Notes under the pieces: model-generated | Database searches by the model: none | The model's input: only the letters and a program-made list of their open reading frames with translations | What the model was told of the DNA's origin: nothing | Origin: JBBTDV01 sp038042605 | Lineage (GTDB): Bacteria > Bdellovibrionota > UBA1018 | NCBI GenBank assembly: GCA_964358645.1 | Contig: CAYHPW010000011.1 | Span: 1 to 63,578 of the forward strand | Direction: 5' to 3' | DNA: 63,578 nt | Translations under genes and position numbers: made by a program | Shown: in pieces, positions 1 to 9,564 of the stretch | Numbering within the stretch: position 1 is the stretch's first letter | Layout of the letters: each line of letters begins with the position of its first letter

Positions 1-90
1 AGATTTCAGGCTTTTCTTGTTTTTATGCTAAGCACCGAACCGGACAGCAGTGAAATACTTTCACTGTTTAACATCGATAGAGTTATTGAT

Positions 91-465
91 ATGACATGTG
101 CCAAACAAATTCTTGTTGTAGAAGATGATAGACAGATACGTGAAACATTAAGACAGTGGCTTGAGCTCGAGGGCTACAATGTCGTGACAGCCAGTGATGG
201 CAAGGAAGCGCTTGATCAACTGGCTGTGAATGAAAATATCTGCCTTATTCTTTTAGATTTGATGATGCCGGTTATGAATGGCTGGGAGTTCCTTGAGGTC
301 AAGGACAAAATGGATAAGAGTAATAAAATAAAATCACTTCCTGTTGTTATTGTGACTGCTGCGGGGGACGCTGCAAATGTTTCTGCAACAAGCATATCAG
401 GGATTGTGCGCAAGCCCATCGATCTTGACCTGCTAATGCAATATATTAAAAAATATTGCGGATAA
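91..465 (+). CDS. Single-domain response regulator (CheY-like receiver)
   Basis: Stand-alone phosphoacceptor receiver domain of 124 residues, a typical full length for the family. The acidic pair in VVEDD, the phospho-acceptor Asp in LILLDLMMP, the Thr in VIVTAA and the Lys in VRKPID are all present. No DNA-binding or enzymatic output domain follows, so it should act by protein-protein contact after phosphorylation by an unseen histidine kinase. An in-frame ATG at 25 would add 22 residues unlike the family; I prefer the ATG at 91 because the first beta strand starts just after it. The partner kinase is not in the window, so the pathway is unknown. Confidence 0.85.
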   Translation: MTCAKQILVVEDDRQIRETLRQWLELEGYNVVTASDGKEALDQLAVNENICLILLDLMMPVMNGWEFLEVKDKMDKSNKIKSLPVVIVTAAGDAANVSATSISGIVRKPIDLDLLMQYIKKYCG

Positions 466-472
466 CATTGTA

Positions 473-1825
473 ATGAATCTAGCGCGAAAATTGCCATTGT
501 TTATGACAATTATGTCGAGTTTTGCCATGTACAGCGGGTGCGCATCAACTGGCACCGCAACAGAGAACAGGAATAAAGTAGTTTTTATTTCAATAGATGG
601 TCTTAGGCCGGAGTTTTACCTGAGTGATAATTATGATTCACCCACTCTGCATAAGTTAAAGGCTGAGGGAGCGTTTGCCGAGCGTGTTGAACCGATTTTC
701 CCGTCACTTACGTATCCTGTGCATGCTTCCTTGGTTACCGGCGTACGGCCGGTTAAGCATGGTATAATCAGCAACACTGTTTTTTCATTTAAAAACGGAC
801 TGACTTCCGATTGGTACTGGCATGAGGGGCAGGTTAAAGCGCCTACGCTGTGGCGTGTAGCCAGGGCTTCTGGCCTGAGTACCGCCATTATACGCTGGCC
901 AGCCAGTTTGGGCGCGCCCGTTGATTGGCAGATACCGGAAATTTTTCAAGCTCCTGGATACAGTTTTGACAGGGACTGGGAGCTGATCCGTAAAAACACC
1001 AAACCCGAACTGTTTAATGAAGTCCTGTCAAACTCAGTGATTAAAAAAATAACTTCAATGCATGATATCGACATCTTCAGTCGTGACGGGGCTATGCTGA
1101 TTTTACGAAAGTACAAGCCTGACTTGACTTTCATTCACTTCATTAACCTGGATTACATGCAGCACGTGAGTGGCCGCGAATCCAAAAAAACAATAGAGTC
1201 ATTAAAGGAAGTCGACGGGTTGATCTCGGAAGTGCTTGGTGCCGTTGATTTCAGGAACACGACCGTGATTATAACCGGTGACCATGGATTCGTTGATTTT
1301 GACATGCACGTGCATCTTAATATGCTTTTTGTGAAAGAGGGATGGTTGTCGGTAAGTGCCGGGGCCGTGAAGAGCTGGCAAGTAATAGCGCATGCCGAAG
1401 GAGGGCAGGCGGCTATTTACGCAAAAGACCATTCACTTACAAATAAAATAATAAGTGTACTTAAGGCAAATGCAGGTAGCCGTTATGACGTAATTGAAAG
1501 GTCTGAACTCGACAAGCTCGGTACTTACCCGGATGCCATCTGTGCGGTGACGGCAAAACCAGGCATAGCACTTGGTGGAGCAGTGAGCGGTCAATTTGAA
1601 GTACCATCTCAAACAAAGGGTGCTGTTCACGGAAATCTCTATGACAATGATATGATCCATACCGGATTCATAGCCGTGGGCGGGCAGGTCAGGCGGGGAC
1701 GGAACCTTGGGAAGATAAGTGTTCTGGATATCGCGCCCACCGTTGCTAGGTTGCTCGGGTTTTCACTAGCTGGCGCGGAACGTAGGCCTCTTGATTTGTC
1801 CGGATCAGAGCGTGAACTTCATTGA
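473..1825 (+). CDS. Exported type I phosphodiesterase/nucleotide pyrophosphatase (alkaline phosphatase superfamily) lipoprotein
   Basis: 450 residues. The N-terminus is a lipoprotein signal with a lipobox ending at the Cys of MYSGCAS, so the enzyme is probably membrane-anchored outside the cytoplasm. The core matches the ectonucleotide pyrophosphatase/phosphodiesterase fold: metal-binding Asp in FISIDGLRP, the Thr nucleophile context FPSLTYPVHAS, and the late metal ligands in TGDHGF and the His of GAVHGN. The family hydrolyses phosphodiesters or pyrophosphates; the substrate cannot be read from sequence. The gene starts 7 bases after the receiver gene, suggesting co-transcription. Its 3' end overlaps the convergent tldE-like gene by 21 bases. 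Confidence 0.8.
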   Translation: MNLARKLPLFMTIMSSFAMYSGCASTGTATENRNKVVFISIDGLRPEFYLSDNYDSPTLHKLKAEGAFAERVEPIFPSLTYPVHASLVTGVRPVKHGIISNTVFSFKNGLTSDWYWHEGQVKAPTLWRVARASGLSTAIIRWPASLGAPVDWQIPEIFQAPGYSFDRDWELIRKNTKPELFNEVLSNSVIKKITSMHDIDIFSRDGAMLILRKYKPDLTFIHFINLDYMQHVSGRESKKTIESLKEVDGLISEVLGAVDFRNTTVIITGDHGFVDFDMHVHLNMLFVKEGWLSVSAGAVKSWQVIAHAEGGQAAIYAKDHSLTNKIISVLKANAGSRYDVIERSELDKLGTYPDAICAVTAKPGIALGGAVSGQFEVPSQTKGAVHGNLYDNDMIHTGFIAVGGQVRRGRNLGKISVLDIAPTVARLLGFSLAGAERRPLDLSGSERELH

Positions 1826-3166
1826 CGAAACCAGTATTCCAGGCACCATCGTACCACCAAGACTTCGGATGAAATAGGTATGTACTTCCGGTATAAAGCC
1901 TCGGTTTTTTGTCAGGGCCTCGAGATTGCTCCCGAATAAATCAAAGATCGTATCATCAAATCGAAGGTTTTCGATTGGTGCAACGATGTTTCCAGATTCG
2001 ACCAAAAAGCACGCGTAACGGGTCATGCCGGTGATGCGCCCATTCGGTTGATCACTCCAATTTAAGTAATGCAGGTTAGAAATGTAAATCCCGGTTTCGA
2101 GCATGTTAAGGATTTCATGCTCTAACAATGTTCCTTCGCCAATTACTGGTGAGCGCAAGGTCTCTATTTCGTTGGCGCCGTTAGCCGGTACTCCATATTC
2201 TTTTTCAGTACGTTTATTTACCAATGTGTTGATGAGCCGCCCTTCGCTGATGATCGGCAAGGTCAAGGGTGCAATTTCGCCATTGTCGTTAAAGCGCGGA
2301 ACTTCACCGCCAGAAAAGTCCTCTGATAGTCCCAGAAGCGGTGAAAGGTGTTTGTCGCCACTGCGGAGAAATCGAAAAGGGCTGTTGCCTTGGCGCAATG
2401 CTGCTTCGCTGGCCGTTCCCCATGAGAACATAGTGATAAGTTCGGCTACAGCGGATGGGGCGAGATAAGCGCGGTATGCTCCGCGCTTTAGCTTTCTTGC
2501 TGGTTTAAGCAAGAAGCTTAAGTGTTGTTTTGATCGCTCAAGTTCCTTAGCATATGCCTGTGAGTCCCAGTTTTTGCCGGCATATGATCCTTTGACAGCA
2601 CGCTCGTTGGCGTAAATGGAATAATCAAAACTGAAGGTTTCAGTATAAAACCAGTGTACCTGGCCGGCTGAGTTTGCTGTGGCTCTTACAATAGGTCCAG
2701 AAGCAAAAATCCCTACTAGATCCAATGCACCAGCTGGCTTTAATAATTCTTCAATTGCAGTTTCGGCAGCTGGGAGTGCTCCCGTTGTCACGTTTTCCGT
2801 TGAACCGCTGTTCTTGGGTAGCGCGGCGTAAGGGTCTTCTGGAAGTGATGCGGCTTCCGAGCGCAAGGCCTTAAGTGCGGAAATCGCTGCAGCAATGTCG
2901 ATCTCTTGAATACCTCTTAAACTTATGGCACTTGAAGCGCGCTTTAGCCCACCATTGTTTGATTCTAAAACCAGCGTCAGCTCAAGTATGGCGTCATGTA
3001 CTATTCCGCTTTGTCTAACTTTAGCAAAAGTGATCCTGGCGAAATGGCTTGCTTCTGCAAAAAGAGAAATAAAAAGGTATTCACTGGTGTTGAGATTCCC
3101 GAGCAGGCTCGTTCTTAGTTTTTCGAAATAATCACGCTCGAGCAGGGGATGTTTTTCTGTTTTCAT
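1805..3166 (-). CDS. tldE: TldE/PmbA-family protein (non-catalytic partner of TldD)
   Basis: 453 residues with the overall layout of the TldD/TldE (PmbA) family, including the ending GTMVPGILVSS. It lacks the HExxxH zinc motif present in its neighbour, as expected for the TldE subunit. In known systems the TldD/TldE heterodimer is a metalloprotease that processes small peptides and labile proteins. The start codon overlaps the stop of the tldD-like gene by 4 bases, so the two are translationally coupled. The 3' end runs into the convergent phosphodiesterase gene. Family assignment is good; the substrate is unknown. Confidence 0.8.
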   Translation of the reverse strand: MKTEKHPLLERDYFEKLRTSLLGNLNTSEYLFISLFAEASHFARITFAKVRQSGIVHDAILELTLVLESNNGGLKRASSAISLRGIQEIDIAAAISALKALRSEAASLPEDPYAALPKNSGSTENVTTGALPAAETAIEELLKPAGALDLVGIFASGPIVRATANSAGQVHWFYTETFSFDYSIYANERAVKGSYAGKNWDSQAYAKELERSKQHLSFLLKPARKLKRGAYRAYLAPSAVAELITMFSWGTASEAALRQGNSPFRFLRSGDKHLSPLLGLSEDFSGGEVPRFNDNGEIAPLTLPIISEGRLINTLVNKRTEKEYGVPANGANEIETLRSPVIGEGTLLEHEILNMLETGIYISNLHYLNWSDQPNGRITGMTRYACFLVESGNIVAPIENLRFDDTIFDLFGSNLEALTKNRGFIPEVHTYFIRSLGGTMVPGILVSSMKFTL

Positions 3167-4596
3167 GCAACACCACCGAAGACTTCAACATTTTCAAACA
3201 TACAGACTGGAGAAGCATGGCCAACACGTATTACCTGGTTCGGTTCACCCTTCCCGCAGTTCGGAGTACCAAAGCACTGCAATGTGTTTTTATCACCGAC
3301 TTTTTTAAGTCCATTCCAGAACGGCGTTGAAATACCGCGGTAGTTCGGGTTGCGGATGGTTTTTGTCAGTCTGCCATTTTCAATGAGTTTCCCGTATTCA
3401 CAGCCAAACTGAAATTTATTGCGGAAATCATCGATTGACCATGAACGGTTTGTCTCCATTAAGATTCCGCGCTCGACGGATGAAATGATTTCATCAAACG
3501 TGCAGTCACCAGGTTCGAGGTTAATGTTAGCCATTCTGTCAATTGGTGGGCGGTTCCATGATGTAGCCCTGGCGCACGAAACTCCCGGGATATTCGACCT
3601 GCTCTGACTTTCGATTCCACCTAGGCCGCGCAAAAGTATGCCATCTTTAATGAGGTATTCACGTTGTGATGCTGAGGCGTTGTCATCAAACGCGTAGCTT
3701 GCGAATTCATGCGGGATTGTCGGGTCGAATGTAATATTAAGTTTCGGGGATCCGTAGCGCAGTTTTCCAAAATCATCTGGTTTTACGAATGACCAGCCGG
3801 CATAGTTGCGTTCATCGCCTAGAATTCTGTCCAGTTCCAGTGGGTGGCCGATGCTCTCATGTATCTGGAGCATCATTTGATCAGGCATGAGCACGAGTGA
3901 AGTAGTTTCCGACGGACATTCCTGAGCTAAGAGAAGCTCTAGAGCCTGCTTGGCAACTTTATCAACACGCTCCCAGAGATCAGCAGCTAGAAAGAACTCA
4001 AGTCCTCCTTGAAAGCTCATCCCGCTTGATGAGCGTTTTTGAACAACATTACCTTGCTCGGCTGTTGCCTCGAAATCAGTGCTGATAAGTGATAATTTTT
4101 GGAACGCATCTGCTCCACTTGATGTCAGGATGCGTGTTTCAATATCAGAGGTTGTTAAGGCTGCTTCTGCTCTTATTATTTTATCCGAACATTTAAGCTG
4201 TTTGGTGATTTTAATTAGCAGTCCGGCGATATCCCCGGGACTGAGAGCTGAAAATGGTTTAGCCTGTTTTGTTTCATATCGCATGATGGGTTTAGCCCGG
4301 TGCTTTGCCGAAAATTTGTGGAGCAAGCCTGATTTGGCCGCAGCAACTGCCTGGTCGCGCGCGTGCTGGGCGGCATTGGCTATCGATTTTTCATCCAATA
4401 GTGTGGTAGCGGCATAGCCGAACTGCCCGTGAGATAGCACTTCAACCATGACACCATGTGAAAAGATTGTTCTGTTTGTTGTTGGTTTTGCATCGCGTGA
4501 GGAACGGTATGTGGAAGTTTCCTTAACCTCCCTCAGTCCGAACCACTCCGCGTCGTTTAGATGGATTTGCTTAAGCGCATCAGCCAGTAGGTCCAT
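3163..4596 (-). CDS. tldD: TldD-family zinc metalloprotease subunit
   Basis: 477 residues. The catalytic zinc motif is visible as HESIGH (about residues 246-251), the HExxxH signature of TldD, followed by PLELDRILG. A second conserved block lies near GGIESQSRS. It should form the active subunit of a TldD/TldE heterodimer with the overlapping downstream gene. No clear Shine-Dalgarno sequence is seen before the ATG. The gene is divergent from the large exported peptidase gene at 4661, leaving a 64-base shared promoter region. No peptide natural-product genes are nearby, so a housekeeping peptide-degrading role is more likely than maturation of a local product. Confidence 0.85.
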   Translation of the reverse strand: MDLLADALKQIHLNDAEWFGLREVKETSTYRSSRDAKPTTNRTIFSHGVMVEVLSHGQFGYAATTLLDEKSIANAAQHARDQAVAAAKSGLLHKFSAKHRAKPIMRYETKQAKPFSALSPGDIAGLLIKITKQLKCSDKIIRAEAALTTSDIETRILTSSGADAFQKLSLISTDFEATAEQGNVVQKRSSSGMSFQGGLEFFLAADLWERVDKVAKQALELLLAQECPSETTSLVLMPDQMMLQIHESIGHPLELDRILGDERNYAGWSFVKPDDFGKLRYGSPKLNITFDPTIPHEFASYAFDDNASASQREYLIKDGILLRGLGGIESQSRSNIPGVSCARATSWNRPPIDRMANINLEPGDCTFDEIISSVERGILMETNRSWSIDDFRNKFQFGCEYGKLIENGRLTKTIRNPNYRGISTPFWNGLKKVGDKNTLQCFGTPNCGKGEPNQVIRVGHASPVCMFENVEVFGGVA

Positions 4597-4660
4597 TTAT
4601 GTTTCTTACTATCTATTATGAGAAAATGCGAGTGGCTTGAAGCGTGCACCTTAATAAAAA

Positions 4661-7600
4661 ATGAACCGATTCAAGAAGTTTTTTTTGTATTTTTTCTGGC
4701 GCCAGGTGTCGCGCGTTGCTGTGGCTACGGCTTGTGTGGCTCTAACGTTATCAGCGATGCCAGCTAACAGCGTTGCGCAATTGATAAGCATCGCGGCACT
4801 TTTGAATCCTGAAGGGTCACGGCTTTTTCCGCAGCCGGTGATTTACCCGAGACATCCTGGGAAACCGGATCCAAGGTGGAAGAATTTTGACTGGCATTAC
4901 ATGGATATCCGTTCAAACTCGTCGAAGTATCGTCTGTATTTTTATACTGGCGAGGAGTGGAGCGCTAAATTCGCCATCCCCAAAATTAATGATCAGATGG
5001 AATCGTTGTCAAAAGTTTTCGGCTATACCCCGACGCAACAGTTCTCATATCTGCTCTTTACTTCGCTGAGGGAGTTCCGTCAGGCCAATATCTTTTTTAT
5101 TTCAGAAGGCGTTCAGGGGATAACGAGCACGCGTGAAGCCACGATGGCGGTCCCTTACTGGGGACAAGCTGAATCTTTCGAACATGTGAGCAAGCACGAA
5201 CTTGTGCATCAGTTTCAAGTGCAGAAAATGGCGGACTTGAGCGGTGCATTCCCGGAGGAGGTGATGGCGGCCCTGCCTCTTTGGTTCGTGGAAGGGATGG
5301 CTGAATACTACAGTGTCCCCGCTGGTGACGAGGAATCACGACTTTTTGTAAGGGATCTAGCAAGAAACCCAAAACCTGAACATGATTACAAGATGCCAAA
5401 ATTTTTTGAAGATGGTCAGCTTAATTTCATAAATGTTTACAAAGTAGGACAAGCAAAGATTGCAATGCTGGAGTCGAAGTTCGGCCACGGCACTGTACAG
5501 CGGATTTTTGAAAGATGCGCAAGGACATTTGATGGCAGAAGTGAAAAATTCGCAGATATCGTAGCTACTGAAACAGGCAAGTCTGAGGAGGTGATCGAAA
5601 AAACATGGGCTGATGATGTGGCGTCAGCGTATCTGCAGCAGTCAGACGAGTCGATTACAATGGCTGGTTCGTTGGTGGAAGTGCAAGCTGCAGGGGAAAA
5701 CCTAGATCTTTTCGATATCTCACCGGATGGCAATATGTTTGCTTTGCGCGAAATAGACCCGCTCTCAGGCGTGACTTCCATAAGGGTCATGGATCTAAGA
5801 TTTCCTGAAAACTCCAGAGAGAATTCAATTGAAGCAATACACGACAACAAACCTGGCGCGTTGTCACTGTATTTCATGCAGATGCCCACGTTCGCCATTT
5901 CCAATAATATGATTGCTTACATTGTCGAGACGAATGAGGGGCCGGAGATTGGAATCAGGAAGATTAGTCGGATTGCCGCTGGGTTTTCGCTCGGAGATGA
6001 ACATAGGCTGAAGATTCACAGATCCGGTATCGTGCAGGCGCAATCACTGGCCATTGCGCCTAACGAAAACAAAATAGCCTTCGTAGGGTTGGGAAACAAA
6101 GGCTGGGCGAATATTTTTGTGATCGATATAGACGCTGAAGGTAGCGTGGTAAGTGCTGCAAGACAGATTACGGATGAGTATTATGCGTGGAGGACGCTTT
6201 CCTGGTCAAAGTACGATGGCATAATAGGCTCGTCGAACAAGACCGCGAATGGGAGATATGCGCTGTTTTCGGTGAATCCTGAAAGTGGACAGATTAGACA
6301 GGTGACCAAGGGCGGGAAGGATCACTTAGCGCCTGATGTGCCGGAAAGGTTGCCGACTGGAGCTCCGGGGTTATCAGATACATCATCTGAAACCGCTGTC
6401 TATTTTCAGTCATGGACAAACGGGACAAGTGGAACGCCACAGATTTTTAAATTATCTGGTGGTTCAATTAAAAGACTGACGAATATAGATAGCGGTCTTT
6501 TTTTACCAAAGTTGCGTGGTGGAAATCTTTATGCGATTGGGTTTCGCCAAGGACGCTACCATTTATATCTGATCCCGCCTGAGAAGTTCAGAAAAGAAAT
6601 AGATAGCGAACAGGGCGAGGCTTCAGCAGTTCAGAATGGGAGTGTGTCCAGTTCATGGAAGGCGCGTCTAGCAGATTTGCCAGGTGATCAGGTCAGGCAC
6701 TACAGGCCTTTTGTGTCTTCCGGAATACGGATGGATAATCTTGGCGGTTATTTTGCCAGTGGTACCGTTGTGGCGGTTGGCGCGACCATGAGCGATTTAA
6801 TGCGCAACTATAGTCTTTCTGGTGAGTTTTCCGTTGCAGGGAGCTTTAGGTTCACTACTGCGGATGTGTTTTTGACGAGCTTCAGGGGGCGAAGCACCTG
6901 GACCTTGGGCGGATATCATGTTGTTCAACCACGCTTAGATAGTTTGTTTGAGACCAACGGCAGAATACGTACTTATCTACACAGGGAATTCGGCGTTCTT
7001 GGCGCGATTGAGGAACCACTCGGTGGATTTAGTTACGTGGATTGGGGGCTTCGTATCTCAGGAGTGAACAGAAGCGACTTCAACGATCCAGCTTTGTTTG
7101 AGCAGTGGGAGGCGCAGAACCCCGGGCTTGAGTTCATGCTAGCTCCGTTGTTCCGCTTTGGTTACGACAGGATAAAGTACGAGGCGTATTCAGGTCCATT
7201 GGATGGTTTTGCGATTTTATTGGAATCTGATACGGGCATATTTCCTGAAAGGCGCAATGCTACACAGAGATTTAGATTGGATGTGGCGGATTACATGCAG
7301 GTCACCAGCAGAACTATACTAGCGATTCAGGGACTTTTTGGTGTAGCTTTCGGCGGTACATTCAAGAACCCATTTTTAGTTTCGAGCGATGATATATTGC
7401 GTGCGTATATTTTTGGTGATGAAAGGCTGTTTGGAAACTACATCACAGCTCTTAAATCAGAATTCAGGTTTCCCATAGGGACGGTCTTTGGTTTCCCACC
7501 GTTAAGAGGCTTGGCGGCATATGATATAGGTACAGTGTTTCAAAGACCTGACGCGGCGATAAACCAAATAACTTCTTCATACGGCGCGGGGCTTAGCCTG

Positions 7601-7711
7601 AATATCGCTCCTGTATCGTTCTCGTTTGTTATGGCATACCCAATTCGCACCGCTCCAGGGCCGGTTGATAGACCAGTGCTTCATTTTACTTTTAGGTATC
7701 TTTATTTATGA
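4661..7711 (+). CDS. Exported multidomain protein: MA-type metallopeptidase, TolB-like propeller, C-terminal beta-barrel
   Basis: 1016 residues starting with a basic, hydrophobic signal sequence ending near NSVAQ. A gluzincin-type zinc motif KHELVHQ gives H179-E180-x-x-H183, and the third ligand region FVEGMAEYY follows about 30 residues later (E211/E215), typical of peptidase MA-like domains. Residues about 340-650 contain repeats such as DISPDGNMFAL and IAPNENKIAFVG, as in TolB-type propellers. From about 690 to the end the sequence alternates like an outer-membrane barrel and resembles the end of surface-antigen (BamA-like) barrels, with GLAAYDIGTVF and a terminal aromatic-rich strand. I infer an outer-membrane protein with a peptidase/propeller part. 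Its last 6 bases overlap the convergent LysR gene. Confidence 0.75.
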   Translation: MNRFKKFFLYFFWRQVSRVAVATACVALTLSAMPANSVAQLISIAALLNPEGSRLFPQPVIYPRHPGKPDPRWKNFDWHYMDIRSNSSKYRLYFYTGEEWSAKFAIPKINDQMESLSKVFGYTPTQQFSYLLFTSLREFRQANIFFISEGVQGITSTREATMAVPYWGQAESFEHVSKHELVHQFQVQKMADLSGAFPEEVMAALPLWFVEGMAEYYSVPAGDEESRLFVRDLARNPKPEHDYKMPKFFEDGQLNFINVYKVGQAKIAMLESKFGHGTVQRIFERCARTFDGRSEKFADIVATETGKSEEVIEKTWADDVASAYLQQSDESITMAGSLVEVQAAGENLDLFDISPDGNMFALREIDPLSGVTSIRVMDLRFPENSRENSIEAIHDNKPGALSLYFMQMPTFAISNNMIAYIVETNEGPEIGIRKISRIAAGFSLGDEHRLKIHRSGIVQAQSLAIAPNENKIAFVGLGNKGWANIFVIDIDAEGSVVSAARQITDEYYAWRTLSWSKYDGIIGSSNKTANGRYALFSVNPESGQIRQVTKGGKDHLAPDVPERLPTGAPGLSDTSSETAVYFQSWTNGTSGTPQIFKLSGGSIKRLTNIDSGLFLPKLRGGNLYAIGFRQGRYHLYLIPPEKFRKEIDSEQGEASAVQNGSVSSSWKARLADLPGDQVRHYRPFVSSGIRMDNLGGYFASGTVVAVGATMSDLMRNYSLSGEFSVAGSFRFTTADVFLTSFRGRSTWTLGGYHVVQPRLDSLFETNGRIRTYLHREFGVLGAIEEPLGGFSYVDWGLRISGVNRSDFNDPALFEQWEAQNPGLEFMLAPLFRFGYDRIKYEAYSGPLDGFAILLESDTGIFPERRNATQRFRLDVADYMQVTSRTILAIQGLFGVAFGGTFKNPFLVSSDDILRAYIFGDERLFGNYITALKSEFRFPIGTVFGFPPLRGLAAYDIGTVFQRPDAAINQITSSYGAGLSLNIAPVSFSFVMAYPIRTAPGPVDRPVLHFTFRYLYL

Positions 7712-8629
7712 AGAACATTGTGCTGATAGGGCTTTTCTCAGCCATTCAATCGCCACTGCTTCGGCATGTGATCTGGTTTTGTCGCGCAGGAAAGCAAGGC
7801 TGATGTTGTTATGAAGAGGTGTACCTTTCCCCTGAAAAATGAAAATCTTGATTCCTTTTTTTTGTAATTCCTGAACCAAGTGGCCTGGAAGAATGCCAGC
7901 TCCTAGTCCGCTTAAAATCATTTTAGAAATACCTCTGGCGTTTAAACCAACCGCGCGGACATTGAGTCTTATGTTGTGTGTCCCAAAGTGATGTTTGAAC
8001 CACAGCCTCGCCACTGGTTCGCCGGGCTCGTAATCGACATAGGAAAGCTGCTCAAAAAAATCCTTATCTAATTTAAGTTGGCTTTTCTTTGGAATGAGCT
8101 GATGGCTTGAGCACAGATGCAAGACTTCGTTATAAACAGGCTCTATTGCGATATTTGCGTTCATTTTGAATTCATCAACGAACGCGAAATCAAGCTCGCC
8201 ATCGTTAAGGAGGCGGTTCATCTCCATGGCAAGTCCATATGTGACGCTGAACTGGAGCCGCGGGTGTTCTTTTGACAATGATGCAAGCAGGGGTAGAATG
8301 ATGTTGTTGCCGAATTCCACTGGCATGCCGATATGGATCGTGCCAGCGAGCTCTTGGGCAGCACCGGTGATTTTAGAGATCACGTTTTCTAGTCCGCCGA
8401 GCAGCGAAACGCATTGTTTAAAGAGTATGTCCGAATGATGCGTGGGGATGAGCTTTAATTTTATCCTGTCAAAGAGGCGTAGCCCTATGGCATCTTCTAG
8501 GGATTTGATGTGCTGGCTTACACCGGATTGGGTGAGGTGCAGCTCCTTTGCTGCGATGGTCATGCTTTTTGTACGGTAAACGCATTCAAAAATTCTCAAA
8601 TGATTAAGGTTTATCCTATCGATGATCAT
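7706..8629 (-). CDS. LysR-family transcriptional regulator
   Basis: 307 residues, normal LysR length. The N-terminal winged helix-turn-helix is clear: LNHLRIFECVYRTKSMTIAA, then LTQSGVSQHIKSLE and GLRLFDR. The rest fits a type 2 periplasmic-binding-like effector domain. LysR proteins usually regulate a divergent gene, but here the divergent side holds only a small proline-rich reading frame on the same strand and the distant HEPN gene, so the target is unclear. A direct repeat AATGATC lies over the start codon and 10 bases upstream of it and may be part of an operator (inference). Confidence 0.9.
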   Translation of the reverse strand: MIIDRINLNHLRIFECVYRTKSMTIAAKELHLTQSGVSQHIKSLEDAIGLRLFDRIKLKLIPTHHSDILFKQCVSLLGGLENVISKITGAAQELAGTIHIGMPVEFGNNIILPLLASLSKEHPRLQFSVTYGLAMEMNRLLNDGELDFAFVDEFKMNANIAIEPVYNEVLHLCSSHQLIPKKSQLKLDKDFFEQLSYVDYEPGEPVARLWFKHHFGTHNIRLNVRAVGLNARGISKMILSGLGAGILPGHLVQELQKKGIKIFIFQGKGTPLHNNISLAFLRDKTRSHAEAVAIEWLRKALSAQCSS

Positions 8630-8676
8630 TTAAGATCATTAGGTTACTTAAGGTTATGAATGTTAGCAACTCTTCT

Positions 8677-8928
8677 TTATTCTGGTGGCTCTTCAATGTA
8701 CGGCGGATTTTGTGGTGAGATCTCGGGAAACTCTGGTTTAGCGGGCACCTCCGGCTCGTGGGTTTTTTGGGGGATACCAGGAGGCTCGTCAGTTGAAATG
8801 CCGGGCATGTGTGATGGTGGTTCGATTTCTGGTTTAGGAAACGTTGGAGGTCCCTCCTCGGGTTGTTTTATGGTTGGTCGCCGTTTATGCCTGCGCATTA
8901 ATAAATGCTTTTGCAAGCTGCAATCCAT
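8677..8928 (-). CDS. Small proline/glutamate-rich protein, unknown
   Basis: 83 residues: a short basic head (RRHKRRP) followed by a tail dominated by Pro and Glu with recurring FPKPEIEPP-like and EPPGIPQ-like units. Such biased composition usually marks true coding rather than noise, and the opposite frame gives a Gly/Ser-rich product that is its mirror image. No domain is recognised and no good ribosome-binding site is seen before either possible Met. It sits upstream of, and on the same strand as, the LysR gene. It could be chance. Confidence 0.45.
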   Translation of the reverse strand: MDCSLQKHLLMRRHKRRPTIKQPEEGPPTFPKPEIEPPSHMPGISTDEPPGIPQKTHEPEVPAKPEFPEISPQNPPYIEEPPE

Positions 8929-9045
8929 TTAGATTTGTTAATTTTAAAATTTCGGGATAACAAGCAAAGAATTGTAGCCAGTCTGACGCATTACTGTTTT
9001 GCGGTTGTTTGGGTTCCCCTACCTTGACGTTAGGAGGAATTATTT

Positions 9046-9078
9046 ATGGCCACAGAAAGCGAGAAAATGCTTGATTGA
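9046..9078 (+). CDS. Ten-codon leader ORF with strong ribosome-binding site
   Basis: ATG at 9046 is preceded by AGGAGGA at 9032-9038, one of the best Shine-Dalgarno sequences in the window, with 7 bases spacing. The frame encodes only MATESEKMLD before a TGA. The real HEPN gene begins 42 bases later with a poorer site. It may be a leader peptide controlling the HEPN/MNT pair, or the remains of an older start that has been frameshifted. No homology can be claimed for a peptide this short. Confidence 0.35.
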   Translation: MATESEKMLD

Positions 9079-9120
9079 AAGATCTACAATAACGTACCTT
9101 TGGCTAAGGTTTTTTGGTTT

Positions 9121-9564
9121 ATGCGTCAATCAACAAAAACGGAAAAAAATTTGGATATTCGTTGGAAGCAAAGGCTTAAAAATTTTGTAAATGCCTTTGG
9201 GCAGCTTCAAAAAGCCATAAAGCTTTCAAAAACTAGAGAACTCTCTGAGTTGGAAAAGCAAGGGTTGATCAAGGCGTTCGAGTTCACCCATGAACTAGCC
9301 TGGAATGTGCTTAGGGATTACTTTGATTTTCAGGGTGGGGGAGATCTGATTACAGGCTCGAGAGATGCGACAAGAGAGGCTTTTAGTCGCGGTCTTATTG
9401 CTGATGGCGATGTTTGGATGGAGATGATCAAAAGCAGAAACCAAACGTCCCATACTTATAACAAAAATGTGGCGGAGGAGATCACCCGGAAAATTTGTAA
9501 CGAGTATTTTTTTGTGTTTGAGCTCTTTTTGCAGAAAATGACCGAAATTTCTCAAAATGAATGA
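9121..9564 (+). CDS. HEPN-family protein, HI0074-like nucleotidyltransferase partner
   Basis: 147 residues from the ATG at 9121 (a TTG at 9100 would add 7). The protein is an alpha-helical HI0074-like HEPN domain: FEFTHELAWNVLRDY is the conserved helix and RNQTSH (R106 to H111) is the Rx4-6H motif that forms the RNase site in HEPN toxins. It overlaps the following MNT gene by 8 bases, the usual arrangement for HEPN/MNT toxin-antitoxin pairs. In studied pairs the HEPN protein cleaves RNA and the MNT enzyme neutralises it by adding AMP; whether this pair is active is not known. Confidence 0.85.
   Translation: MRQSTKTEKNLDIRWKQRLKNFVNAFGQLQKAIKLSKTRELSELEKQGLIKAFEFTHELAWNVLRDYFDFQGGGDLITGSRDATREAFSRGLIADGDVWMEMIKSRNQTSHTYNKNVAEEITRKICNEYFFVFELFLQKMTEISQNE

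Noticed and set aside
8660..8932. Gly/Ser-rich plus-strand frame
   Set aside because: It mirrors the Pro/Glu-rich minus frame; Pro codons read backwards give Gly, so only one can be real, and the minus one has the more protein-like charge pattern.
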